From: Streptomyces griseicoloratus
GTDB lineage: Bacteria > Actinomycetota > Actinomycetes > Streptomycetales > Streptomycetaceae
Length of the DNA stretch: 64,000 nucleotides
Direction: 5' to 3'
Assembly: GCF_014534645.1 (NCBI RefSeq)
Contig: NZ_JACVQF010000186.1
Location: 1-64,000, forward strand
Position 1 is the first letter of the stretch; each line of letters begins with the position of its first letter. Positions 44,191 to 51,913 of this stretch are shown one piece after another. The translations under genes were made by a program, and so were the position numbers. The notes beneath the pieces are model-generated. The model worked only from the letters and a program-made list of their open reading frames with translations, was not told where the DNA came from and did no database searches.

Positions 44191-46038
44191 TCACCTCACG
44201 AGGACGAGCACGGCGGCGAGCAGGGCGAAGGCGGCGACCGCCTGGATCAGGTACTGGTGCAGCTGCCCCGTCTGGGGGCGGCGCGCCCGCCGGCCCAGGG
44301 CACGTGTCCCGGCGGCGACCGCGGTCACCGCCGCGTCGACCGAGCGCTCCGCCACACGGTCCGTCCAGCGGGCGCACCGCAGTGCCGCCGTGGCCGCAGT
44401 GTCGACCGCACGGTCCAGCACCCGGTCGTCGAAGGCCGCGGCCGCGGCCGCCAGGCGCAGCACCGGGCCGACCAGGAGACGCCCGGCGGCACGCTCCAGG
44501 AACAGCCACTCCGCGAGGCCCGTGGCGACCGCCCCGGGCAGCGGCAGCGGCCGCGCCGAGCGGGCCCAGGTGAGCGCGGCCGCCGTCAGCGCGAGCCCCG
44601 CGGACAGCGCGAACTCCCACGGCCGGGGAGCCGGTTCGCCGGGGGAGCCGAGGACGCGCGCCACCCGGTCCAGGAGCGGCGGGAAGGCCAGAGGCGTCAG
44701 CGCGAGGCAGGCGAGGGCCTGCGGCACCAGGGACGCCACCGCACCGCCGGGGACCGGGCGGGCCCCCGGACGCGGCACCGGAGGGCGCCACACGAACCAG
44801 AGGGCTTTCGCGCTGTAGACCGCCGACAGTACGGCCGCGGCCAGCCCCGCGGCGTACAGCCACGGACCGGTGCGCAGCGCCCCGGCGAGCAGGAGGTCCT
44901 TCGCGGCCCACAGCGAGAGGGGCGCGAGCCCGGCCAGGGTGAGTGCGGCCACGGTGAAGGCCGCGCCGGCCGCCGGCGAGTGGCGGGCCGCGCCGCGCAG
45001 CTCCCTCAGCCGCTGCGTGCCGAGCGCGCTCAGCCAGGACCCGGCCACCAGGAACAGCAGGCTCTTCGCCGCCGCGTGCGCGATCAGTTGCAGGACGCCG
45101 CCGGTACGGGCTCCGGCACCGGCCGCCAGCACCATGAAGCCGGTCTGCGCACAGGTCGAGGCCGCGAGCAGCTGCTTGAGATCGCTCTGGGCGACCGCCA
45201 CCAGACCGAGGGACAGCGCGGTGGCGGCGCCGGTCCATGCGACCACGTCGTCGCCCCAGCCGGAGGCCGCCGGCAGCGGCCCGGTCCGCAGCAGCAGGTA
45301 GGCGCCCGCCACGACCATGGCGGCCGAGTGCAGCAGCGCCGAGACCGGACTCGGGCCCAGCATGGCCTTCGACAGCCAGAAACTGAGCGGCAGCTGCGCC
45401 GACTTGCCGAGCGCGGCGACGACGACGCCGGCCGTCACGAAGGACAGCCAGGGCTCCCGCGCGGCGGACAGTCCGGCGAGCGACAGGGCCGGGTTCCCGC
45501 CGCCCGCGAGCGCGGCACCCGCCGCCAGATACAGCCCCAGGTCGGCGGCCCGGGTGGTGAGGAACGCCGTGCCGGCCGCGCGGGCGCGCTCCGGATCCCG
45601 CCACCGGTAGCCGATCAGCGCCCACGAGGTGGCGCCCATCACCTCCCAGCCCAGCAGCAGGACGGGGAGGGTCGCCGCCGTGACCGTGACCAGCATGCTC
45701 CCGGAGAAGAGCAGCATCAGCCCGAAGAACCTCGCCCGCGCCTCGCCCGCGCCGGACCCGGCGGCACTGTGGAGGAGTACGGCGAGCGTGGCGCCCGTGA
45801 CGGTCACGGCCAGGAGCCCGGACAGCCCGTCCACCGCCAGCCGCACCGGCAGCCCGTCGAGGAACGGCGCCGCGGTCTCCGGCTGCCGGAACGCCGCCGC
45901 CACGGCCAGTCCCGTGCCGGCGGTGGCCGCCGCCAGGCCGGTTCCGGGCGCGAGCCGGTCGGCCGCACGGCCCGCCGCCAGGAGCAGCGCGCCGGACACG
46001 AGGGGTACGGCGACCAGCGCCCACAGCAGGGCGCTCAC
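44191..46038 (-). CDS. nuoL: NuoL-like complex I subunit
   Basis: 615 aa, GTG at 46038 overlapping the nuoK stop (GTGA). Normal NuoL length, including the C-terminal lateral-helix region ending with a final membrane segment (LIQAVAAFALLAAVLVLV). Pump residues are conserved: Glu in LLLGWEVMGATSW, Asp in LTTRAADLG, Lys in ALGKSAQLPLSFWLSKAM, His in SALLHSAAMVVAG, His and Lys in IAHAAAKSLLF, and Lys-Asp in LWAAKDLLLAG. The canonical DAMxGPTPVSAL motif reads KAMLGPSPVSAL. Membrane proton-translocating subunit in a second nuo cluster. Confidence 0.93.
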   Translation of the reverse strand: MSALLWALVAVPLVSGALLLAAGRAADRLAPGTGLAAATAGTGLAVAAAFRQPETAAPFLDGLPVRLAVDGLSGLLAVTVTGATLAVLLHSAAGSGAGEARARFFGLMLLFSGSMLVTVTAATLPVLLLGWEVMGATSWALIGYRWRDPERARAAGTAFLTTRAADLGLYLAAGAALAGGGNPALSLAGLSAAREPWLSFVTAGVVVAALGKSAQLPLSFWLSKAMLGPSPVSALLHSAAMVVAGAYLLLRTGPLPAASGWGDDVVAWTGAATALSLGLVAVAQSDLKQLLAASTCAQTGFMVLAAGAGARTGGVLQLIAHAAAKSLLFLVAGSWLSALGTQRLRELRGAARHSPAAGAAFTVAALTLAGLAPLSLWAAKDLLLAGALRTGPWLYAAGLAAAVLSAVYSAKALWFVWRPPVPRPGARPVPGGAVASLVPQALACLALTPLAFPPLLDRVARVLGSPGEPAPRPWEFALSAGLALTAAALTWARSARPLPLPGAVATGLAEWLFLERAAGRLLVGPVLRLAAAAAAFDDRVLDRAVDTAATAALRCARWTDRVAERSVDAAVTAVAAGTRALGRRARRPQTGQLHQYLIQAVAAFALLAAVLVLVR

Positions 46039-46340
46039 TCCTTCAACTCCGCCGCCATGTCGGTCATGTCGGTCTCCCGGGACCGGAACAGGGCGGTGAC
46101 GACGGCGAACCCGACGGCCATCTCCAGGGCCATCGCGGTGACCGCCACGATGATCAGCACCTGCCCGTCCGCGGTCGCCGGCGCGAAGTGGCGCCAGACG
46201 GTGGCGGCGGCCAGGATCACGCCGCCCAGCATCAGTTCGAGGCCCATCATCAGCATGACGATCGACTGCTGGGTGAGGGCGCCGAACAGTCCGACACAGA
46301 ACAGCGCCGCGGCGAGCAGCAGGAACGGCTCCGCGCTCAC
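46035..46340 (-). CDS. nuoK: NuoK-like complex I subunit
   Basis: 101 aa, GTG at 46340 overlapping the nuoJ stop (GTGA). Three membrane helices. Both membrane glutamates are kept: LMMGLELMLGGVIL (helix 2) and AMALEMAVGFAVV (helix 3). The usual RRN before helix 2 is QQS. It is homologous to MrpC and completes the E-channel region. Length is normal. Confidence 0.92.
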   Translation of the reverse strand: MSAEPFLLLAAALFCVGLFGALTQQSIVMLMMGLELMLGGVILAAATVWRHFAPATADGQVLIIVAVTAMALEMAVGFAVVTALFRSRETDMTDMAAELKE

Positions 46341-46897
46341 CGGCCCACACCGCCCGGTACCGGATCGTCCGCGCGGCGGGCCCGCAGGCCGTCGCCGAGC
46401 CGGTCGTACCGCCCCCGGCGCGTGGCCAGCACCACCGTGGCCACGATCGTCGCGAACAGCGCCATTGCCAGCGTCATCATGGTGAGCATCTGGGGGCCCA
46501 TGAGCGACATGCCGAGATCCAGGGTCGGGTCGTCCGGGGGCCGGCCCCGGCGGTCCGGCCACGGTGCCGACAGGATGCCGGCGGCCAGCAGCGCGAACAG
46601 CAGCCCGCACACGACGGCCGCAGCCCTGGTGTTGTGCGTCATCGTCATCGGCGTCAGACCGGCCGGGTTCATCATGTACATCACCATGAACACGGCCATG
46701 ACGGACATCTCCAGGGTCATCATCAGCACGACGACGACACCCAGGTAGTCCAGCCCCAGCAGCACGACCAGCCCGCCGGTGCACAGCAGCGAGGCCAGCA
46801 GCGAGAACGTCGCCCGGGCCATGGAGTCGAAGCGGAACACCAGCGCGCCGCAGCCCACCGCGAGCACGGCCGGCACCCAGAAGACCACGAACTCCAT
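46337..46897 (-). CDS. nuoJ: NuoJ-like complex I subunit
   Basis: 186 aa, ATG at 46897. Five membrane helices. Helix 3 reads YLGVVVVLMMTLEMSVMAVF where canonical NuoJ has the YVGAVMVLF pi-bulge motif, so the subunit is strongly diverged but keeps the position and a glutamate. The rest is methionine-rich (MYMMNPAG, LMGPQMLTMMTLAMA). Identification rests on gene order between nuoH and nuoK and the helix layout. Stop overlaps nuoK. Confidence 0.82.
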   Translation of the reverse strand: MEFVVFWVPAVLAVGCGALVFRFDSMARATFSLLASLLCTGGLVVLLGLDYLGVVVVLMMTLEMSVMAVFMVMYMMNPAGLTPMTMTHNTRAAAVVCGLLFALLAAGILSAPWPDRRGRPPDDPTLDLGMSLMGPQMLTMMTLAMALFATIVATVVLATRRGRYDRLGDGLRARRADDPVPGGVGR

Positions 46898-46928
46898 GGA
46901 CGTACGACTCCTCGCTCACGCCTCCGCC

Positions 46929-47873
46929 TCACCGGTGGAGGACCACCACGGCCACGACCAGGGCCTGCACGACGGCCAGCGGGGTCAGCACGACCCAGGC
47001 CGCCTCCGTCCACCGCTCCATGCGCAGCGCCGGGACCCGGCGCCGGGCCCAGAGCAGGAAGGCCAGCACGGCCGCGGTCTTGACCACCGTCCACGCCCAG
47101 CCGGGCAGCAGCGGACCGTGCCCGCCGCCCAGGAACAGCGGCACGCTCATCGCCGCCGCGACGACGAGCAGCAGCCACCGGCCGCCCAGCAGCAGTATGC
47201 GGTCCACGCCCGACAGCTCGGCGGCCGCGCCACCGGCGACGTCCCGCCCCGCGGGCCGGTCGAACGGCCCCCAGAAGGCCATCGCCAGGGCACTGAGCAG
47301 ATGGATCCCGAAGGCCGCCGGCATCCACACGGCGAACCACAGCCCCGACTGGGCGTCCACGACGCCGCCCACCCGCAGCGACTCGGCACCGAGCGCGGCC
47401 GTGGTGATCGCGAGCATGTGCGGCACCTCGTACGCCAGCCCCTGGGCGAGGAAGCGGTAGCCCCCGATCAGCGAGAGCGCCGAGTTCGGTCCCCAGCCCG
47501 CCAGCCACACCGCCGCCCAGGCCAGCGCCTCCATCGCGTTGTACCAGACGACGCCCTCCGGCAGGTCGCTCACCGAGCGGAAGCCGAGCGGCAGGACGAC
47601 ACCGGCCAGCATCGCGGCGACGGGCAGCAGGGCCGCCCCGACGCGCACCAGCGCCACGTCGGCCGCCCGGGTGCGCCGCGGCTGCCGGACCAGCTCCCGC
47701 AGCACCCCGCGAGCGGGTGCGGCGGCGCGGGCCGCCGCCTCCCGCGGTGACCGGGCGGGCCCGGCGCGGGCACCGGCGGCGAGCAGGGCATCGGCCCCGG
47801 CGGTCACGAGAGCCACCGCGGCCAGGAGCACGGGCAGCGCGAACACCGCCCAGGAAGGCGGATGTTCAGCCAT
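46929..47873 (-). CDS. nuoH: NuoH-like subunit lacking the quinone-site signature
   Basis: 314 aa, ATG at 47873. WGPNSALSLIGGYRFLAQGL, then AYEVPHMLAITTAALGAESL, matches the centre of NuoH. LFLGGGHGPLLPGWAWTVVK and RVPALRMERWTEAAWVVLTP match the C-terminal helices. Two hallmark segments are degenerate: the early loop normally reading RxGPNRxGxxGxLQ is absent, and ALAExNRxPFDLPExESEL is ALAMAFWGPFDRPAGRDVAG, losing the conserved acidic residues and Arg. These residues line the quinone cavity and E-channel, so normal quinone chemistry is unlikely. Confidence 0.87.
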   Translation of the reverse strand: MAEHPPSWAVFALPVLLAAVALVTAGADALLAAGARAGPARSPREAAARAAAPARGVLRELVRQPRRTRAADVALVRVGAALLPVAAMLAGVVLPLGFRSVSDLPEGVVWYNAMEALAWAAVWLAGWGPNSALSLIGGYRFLAQGLAYEVPHMLAITTAALGAESLRVGGVVDAQSGLWFAVWMPAAFGIHLLSALAMAFWGPFDRPAGRDVAGGAAAELSGVDRILLLGGRWLLLVVAAAMSVPLFLGGGHGPLLPGWAWTVVKTAAVLAFLLWARRRVPALRMERWTEAAWVVLTPLAVVQALVVAVVVLHR

Positions 47874-49074
47874 GGGCCGCTCCCGGCAGCGGCGCGCGGG
47901 CGAGTTCGTCCAGGTCCGGGTCGAGGCTGGCGACGACGATCCGGGCGCAGGCGAACTCCGCGCCCTCCAGCAGCCCGGGCAGCGCGTCCAGGAGGGCCCG
48001 CGAGGCGGGCACCGGCCCGTGGACCGGCCCGCGCGGACCCACGGCCGGGTCTGCGGCCAGCGGCGCGCCGTCGTCGCAGGCGGACGCGGCTCGTGCCACC
48101 GCGTCCAGCCACCCCAGCATCCGGCCGTGCGCGTCGCCGGCGACACCGAGCGAGCGGGCGCGTCCGGCGGGCAGCACCCCCACTCCCGCGGTCAGCCACC
48201 GCAGGGTGCGCGATCCGCGCGCCCGACGGGTCAACGGGCGTACGAGGGCGGAGAGCTCGGCCGCCCCCGCCCCGCCCAGGGCGCGGTCGCGGGCGTACCG
48301 GGCGCGGGCCGCCAGGTCGGGCCAGCCCGTCACGGCGAAGAACCGGCCCAGGCTGTCCAGGTGCGCCGCGCACAGCCGCCGTGCCGCCTCCCCGCGTGCG
48401 ACGCGTTCACCGGCGGCGGCGCGCAGCCACGGCTCGTTCCAGAAGGGGAGGCGGCCGGGGCCGGGCGGGTCGGCCTCGACGGCGGCCCGCTGGACGACGT
48501 CTCCCTGGAGGGCCACGCGCAGGACGAGCCCGGCGGGCCAGTCGGGCAGCGCCGGGCCGAGGGGGAGGTGCAGCCGGTCCAGGCGCAGCCCGTCCCGGTC
48601 GTCGGCGCGCCCGGCCAGGGGCAGACCGTCCACCAGACCGCTGTCGTGCCCGGCGTGGGGGCCGTCCGGGTCCTGTGGGCTGTCCGGTGACCCGGCCGGC
48701 GGGGCAGGCGCGTGCCCGCCGCGGTGGCCGCCGCCATGACGGGCGCCGCCCCGGCGCCGCAGTTCGGCGAGGCCGTGGTCGAGAACGGCCGCGGCCTCGC
48801 CGGCGTCGGCGAGCGGCACCCGTGCCCTGGGCGCCGGCATCGCCTCCCAGAGCCGTGCGACCCAGTCGGCGGTGCCGGCCCCGGCGGTGCCGGGGCCGGG
48901 GTCGGCGGCGACGACGAGGAGATCGGCCTCGGCCGGGGCAGCCGCGCACGGCCACCCCCGGCGGGCCAGCTCCGCCTCGACGGCCAGGCGCCGCTCGGTG
49001 GCCCCCGCGGACACGGCCGCCAGGACTCTCGGACGGCCCAGGGCCGCGCGCACGATCCTGCCCCTCAGGTCCAC
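47866..49074 (-). CDS. Putative degenerate NuoB-NuoD fusion
   Basis: 402 aa, GTG at 49074, overlapping the nuoA stop by 10 nt. Residues about 1-110 (ALGRPRVLAAVSAGATE, EADLLVVAADPG, RLWEAMPAPRARVPLAD) follow the order of NuoB but have none of its cluster-ligand cysteines. Residues about 180-400 (LHLPLGPALPDWPAGLVLRV, HLDSLGRFFAVTGWPDLAAR, RWLTAGVGVLPAGRARSLGV, VVASLDPDLDELAR) follow NuoD, ending in the SLDP block. A Gly/His-rich linker (RHGGGHRGGHAPAPP) joins them. Known NuoD quinone-site His and Tyr are not visible. Probably a structural scaffold. Assignment is by eye and gene position. Confidence 0.7.
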   Translation of the reverse strand: MDLRGRIVRAALGRPRVLAAVSAGATERRLAVEAELARRGWPCAAAPAEADLLVVAADPGPGTAGAGTADWVARLWEAMPAPRARVPLADAGEAAAVLDHGLAELRRRGGARHGGGHRGGHAPAPPAGSPDSPQDPDGPHAGHDSGLVDGLPLAGRADDRDGLRLDRLHLPLGPALPDWPAGLVLRVALQGDVVQRAAVEADPPGPGRLPFWNEPWLRAAAGERVARGEAARRLCAAHLDSLGRFFAVTGWPDLAARARYARDRALGGAGAAELSALVRPLTRRARGSRTLRWLTAGVGVLPAGRARSLGVAGDAHGRMLGWLDAVARAASACDDGAPLAADPAVGPRGPVHGPVPASRALLDALPGLLEGAEFACARIVVASLDPDLDELARAPLPGAAHG

Positions 49075-49421
49075 CGCAGCGCCCCCTCGCGCCAGGCGTA
49101 CAGGACCCCCGCGAGCAGGATCCCGAGGAACAGGAACATCTCCACGACCGCGCTCGGGCCCACGGCCGTGACGACCCTCACCCACGGATACATGAACAGC
49201 ATCTCCATGTCGAAGGCGAGGAAGACCATGGTCACCGGGTACCAGCGGACGTGGAACCGGGACAGCGCGTGCTCGCGAGGTTCGAGACCCCCGAGGAACG
49301 GCCCGGTGCGCAGGGGTTCGCGGACCGGCCGCACGGCGGCGGACAGGGCGTGGAGCAGGAACACGCCTGCCACGGCCGGCACGAGCAGCACCAGCACCGG
49401 CTGCCAGTCGGACGTCCGCAC
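49065..49421 (-). CDS. nuoA: NuoA-like complex I subunit
   Basis: 118 aa, ATG at 49421. Three membrane helices with FHVRWYPVTMVFLAFDMEML and FMYPWVRVV, then EMFLFLGILLAGVLYAWREG, matching NuoA's second and third helices. The loop that normally contains YECG reads GPFLGGLEPREHAL, so the redox-sensed cysteine is missing. First gene of the incomplete nuo operon on the minus strand. Divergent from the methyltransferase gene. Confidence 0.9.
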   Translation of the reverse strand: MRTSDWQPVLVLLVPAVAGVFLLHALSAAVRPVREPLRTGPFLGGLEPREHALSRFHVRWYPVTMVFLAFDMEMLFMYPWVRVVTAVGPSAVVEMFLFLGILLAGVLYAWREGALRWT

Positions 49422-49538
49422 GCCGCTCCCTTCCGACGAGACCCGGGGGACGGTTCCCCGCCGGGCAGCATGTCAGCCGGATGTGACCCAGGACACGTAC
49501 GACACCGCGTTCGCCGTGGATTCCCCGGCGGACCGGTT

Positions 49539-49555
49539 TTTGCGGAATCCGCAAA
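49539..49555. promoter_or_regulatory. Perfect 17-bp palindrome between nuoA and the methyltransferase
   Basis: TTTGCGGAATCCGCAAA has 8-bp arms around one central base. It lies 118 nt upstream of nuoA and 95 nt upstream of the methyltransferase start, in the only AT-rich part of the 228-nt gap. Probably a dimeric regulator binding site controlling one or both operons. Confidence 0.6.
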
Positions 49556-49649
49556 GCTGATTGTCGGTGCGGTCCCCGCCGGTGCAGCCTGCGTGCAGGG
49601 CGCCCGGTCATCTCGCGTCCGGCCGACCTCGTCCGCATCAGGAGGAACC

Positions 49650-50285
49650 ATGAACGACATGCCCGCGCCGGCCCCCGCCGAGGAGTTCTGGGAGGCGCGC
49701 TACCGCGACGCCGGCCGCGTGTGGAGCGGCCGTCCCAACGAACTGCTGGTCAGGGAGGTGAGCGACCTGGCACCGGGGGCGGCGCTGGATCTGGGGTGCG
49801 GCGAGGGGGGCGACGCGGTGTGGCTGGCCTCGCGCGGCTGGCGGGTCACCGGCGTGGACATCTCCGCCACGGCCCTCGAACGCGCCGCCGGGCACGCCGC
49901 CGACGCCGGCGTCGGGGACCGCGTCGCCTGGGAGCGCCACGAACTGGGCCGCTCGTTCCCCGAGGGCTCCTTCGACCTGGTCAGCGCCCACTACCTGCAG
50001 TCCCCGGTCGCCCTCGACCAGCAGGGCATCCTGCGCGGCGCGGCGAACGCCGTCGCGGACCACGGCACCCTGCTGGTCGTCATGCACGCCGCCTGGGCGT
50101 CCTGGCAGACGGAACCGCCCTTCGACGCCGTCTTCCCCACCCTGGACGGGGTGGTGGCCGAACTGGCCCTGCCGGAGGGCGAGTGGGCCGTCCGGACCAT
50201 GGAGACCGTCCGCAGGCGGAGCGTGTCCCCCGAGGGCGTGGAGGGGCACCGCGACGACCACGTGTGGCGCTTCCAGCGCGTCTGA
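49650..50285 (+). CDS. Class I SAM-dependent methyltransferase
   Basis: 211 aa, ATG at 49650 with GGAGG five nt upstream. EFWEARYRDAGRVWSGRPNE at the N-terminus and the SAM loop LDLGCGEGGDAVWLASRGW (near residues 46-64) are clear. GVDISATALERAA follows. The pattern resembles TehB/thiopurine-methyltransferase-like enzymes. Substrate unknown. The downstream hairpin separates it from the convergent peptidase. Confidence 0.9.
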   Translation: MNDMPAPAPAEEFWEARYRDAGRVWSGRPNELLVREVSDLAPGAALDLGCGEGGDAVWLASRGWRVTGVDISATALERAAGHAADAGVGDRVAWERHELGRSFPEGSFDLVSAHYLQSPVALDQQGILRGAANAVADHGTLLVVMHAAWASWQTEPPFDAVFPTLDGVVAELALPEGEWAVRTMETVRRRSVSPEGVEGHRDDHVWRFQRV

Positions 50286-50324
50286 GACGCGGGGCGGGAC
50301 AGGGGCGGGAGCGGACGCGGCTGC

Positions 50325-50356
50325 GCGGCCGGTGGCTCGCCTCCGCCATCGGCCGC
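50325..50356. terminator. Hairpin between convergent methyltransferase and peptidase genes
   Basis: GCGGCCG-G-TGGC pairs with GCCA-T-CGGCCGC: 11 Watson-Crick pairs plus one G-T pair, with an 8-nt loop. It is positioned just beyond both stops, as expected of a bidirectional terminator. Confidence 0.6.
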
Positions 50357-50362
50357 CGGTGC

Positions 50363-51100
50363 TCAGATGCCGCAGGTGGGTGCGGACCAGTACTGGCTGC
50401 TGCGGTGGTCGACGTGGGTGTGGTCGTTGTGGCCCGGGTAGCCGGGGCCGAGGATGCCGCGGAAGCCGTGGTTGCGGGCCTGCTTGGCCAGGGTGCACAG
50501 GGAGTGCGGACCGGCTCCGAGGTCGGCGGCGTCCCCGTAGAGGTGGCGGCTGCTGCTCGCGCCGCCGACGGCGTCGTTGCAGGCGTACGAGCGGAAGCCG
50601 CTGGTCACCGTGATCGGCTGGTCGCCGAGCGCGTGCCGCAGGGCCTCCAGCTTCCACATCGTGCGCAGGGCGTTGGCCTTCGCGGTCGCGGCGCTGACCG
50701 CTCCGCCGGACCAGGTGGTGTTGCAGTCGTTCAGCTCGCTGTAGCTGAAGTGGATCGGCGTGCAGTCGTCGTCCTGGAGCGCGTAGAGCTTGTTGAAGGT
50801 GTTCGGACCGGCGACGCCGTCGGCGGTGAGTCCGTAGGCCGACTGGAAGCGCTTGAGGGCGGCGGTGGTGGCCGGGCCGAACTCGCCGTCGACGGCCAGG
50901 ACGGCGCCGTAGCCCGGGTAGCCGCCGAGCCGGATCTGGAGCTGGGTGACGTCGGCGCCCGAGGCGCCCTGGGACAGGGTGCGGTTCCAGGTGTAGCAGC
51001 CGTCGGCGTGGGCGGTGCCGGCGGTGGCGAGGGTGCCCGCCCAGACGCCTGCCATGATCATGACAAAGGCGGTGACGAGTCTGACGACACGTGTGTACAT
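50363..51100 (-). CDS. Secreted M15 zinc D-Ala-D-Ala carboxypeptidase with peptidoglycan-binding domain
   Basis: 245 aa, ATG at 51100 with GGAGATC upstream. A Sec signal spans residues 1-33 (MIMAGVWAGTLATAGTAHAD). A PG_binding_1 domain spans about 40-105 (LSQGASGADVTQLQIRLGGY, VDGEFGPATTAALKRFQ). The M15 domain has SSRHLYGDAADLG, giving the His and Asp zinc ligands, and NDHTHVDH, giving the final His. It hydrolyses the terminal peptide bond in cell-wall stem peptides. Six or more cysteines probably form disulfides. Closely like the actinomycete DD-carboxypeptidase type. Confidence 0.92.
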   Translation of the reverse strand: MYTRVVRLVTAFVMIMAGVWAGTLATAGTAHADGCYTWNRTLSQGASGADVTQLQIRLGGYPGYGAVLAVDGEFGPATTAALKRFQSAYGLTADGVAGPNTFNKLYALQDDDCTPIHFSYSELNDCNTTWSGGAVSAATAKANALRTMWKLEALRHALGDQPITVTSGFRSYACNDAVGGASSSRHLYGDAADLGAGPHSLCTLAKQARNHGFRGILGPGYPGHNDHTHVDHRSSQYWSAPTCGI

Positions 51101-51264
51101 GTGATCTCCATGCCGGGTGACGAGGGGTGTGGCCGAGCGTGAAGGGCATGTGACGCGCGTCAACCATGGTGCACGGACCGGCCGGAAGCAAGACCGCCGG
51201 GCCTCGTTTCCGGGTCCGGGGCACGGGAACCCGCAGCACCCGAACGCCGACCGGAGGTGCGGAG

Positions 51265-51522
51265 ATGAGTGGCGAAAAGGACCAGCGGGACCGCCGGGAC
51301 GACCGGTTCTCCCGGGCGCGCGGCGACGAGGAGCCCGGTGCGCACTCGGGCGGGGAGAGTCAGGCGCGTGATCGCACGGTGCCGGGCACGGCGAGCGCCC
51401 GTGAGGGCTACCAGCCGGAGCGCGGCACGGGGGCGGGTGAGCCGCTGGAGGGCGTCGAGACGAAGGACGCGTCCCGCCGGGCGCCGTCCCGCGGCGACCG
51501 CGACGAGGAGTCCGGCGGCTGA
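51265..51522 (+). CDS. Small hydrophilic protein of unknown function
   Basis: 85 aa, ATG at 51265 with GGAGG seven nt upstream. Almost entirely charged, Gly and Ser residues (MSGEKDQRDRRDDRFSRARG), with no hydrophobic core, so it is probably disordered. The good ribosome site and GC-biased codon positions support it as real. Unrecognised. Divergent from the M15 gene, and 180 nt upstream of the peptide operon in the same direction. Confidence 0.6.
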   Translation: MSGEKDQRDRRDDRFSRARGDEEPGAHSGGESQARDRTVPGTASAREGYQPERGTGAGEPLEGVETKDASRRAPSRGDRDEESGG

Positions 51523-51581
51523 CCGGTCCGCGGCGGGTGCCGGCTTCCCGGCCGAGTCCGCGCGTCAACCGCTGCGCCGTG

Positions 51582-51614
51582 CAGTAACTGTCCGATTTAT
51601 GGCAAAAGTTACTG
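51582..51614. promoter_or_regulatory. AT-rich promoter region with inverted repeat before the peptide operon
   Basis: CAGTAACT (51582-51589) and AGTTACTG (51607-51614) are perfect inverted repeats separated by 17 nt. The next 30 nt (to about 51645) are AT-rich, with TTTTTAAGAAAAG, against a GC-rich background. The peptide start is 88 nt downstream. The spacing suits an operator bound by a dimer on two half-sites. Confidence 0.55.
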
Positions 51615-51702
51615 TCTGTGAATTTTTAAGAAAAGAGGCATGTTCTGTGACTTCTCGGACACACGTGGTGACGTAGACCTTCGGCTACCAGAGGGAGATG
51701 AA

Positions 51703-51891
51703 ATGCCTTCCACGGACAAGGCGCTCGACGAAGCCGCCGGCATCGACACCGTCGACATCGAGGCGGCACTCGACCCCGTCGAGCCCGACGGCGTGTTCCG
51801 CGACAGCCGTGAATGCGCCGGTCTTGCCCTCCATTCCGGAGGTGGCCACATGCTGCTCTCGCCGCCGACCCCGCGGCCCAAGAAGGGCTGA
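51703..51891 (+). CDS. 62-aa peptide, possible precursor peptide
   Basis: ATG at 51703 with GAGGGAG upstream. The first 35 residues are acidic (IDTVDIEAALDPVEPDG); then one cysteine in RDSRECAGLAL, a Gly-rich SGGGHMLL segment, and a basic proline-rich end (SPPTPRPKKG). This split of acidic leader and distinct core resembles ribosomal peptide precursors, but no known class motif was recognised. It is the first gene of an operon with four coupled genes 22 nt downstream. It could instead be a small regulatory protein. Confidence 0.65.
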   Translation: MPSTDKALDEAAGIDTVDIEAALDPVEPDGVFRDSRECAGLALHSGGGHMLLSPPTPRPKKG

Positions 51892-51913
51892 CGGGCCGAC
51901 GGGAGCAGCGAAA

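Noticed and set aside
42799-46485. 1228-codon open frame on the plus strand across the nuo-like operon
   Set aside because: The opposite strand carries well-conserved nuo genes. The frame is Arg/Gln/Gly-rich with no recognisable domain.
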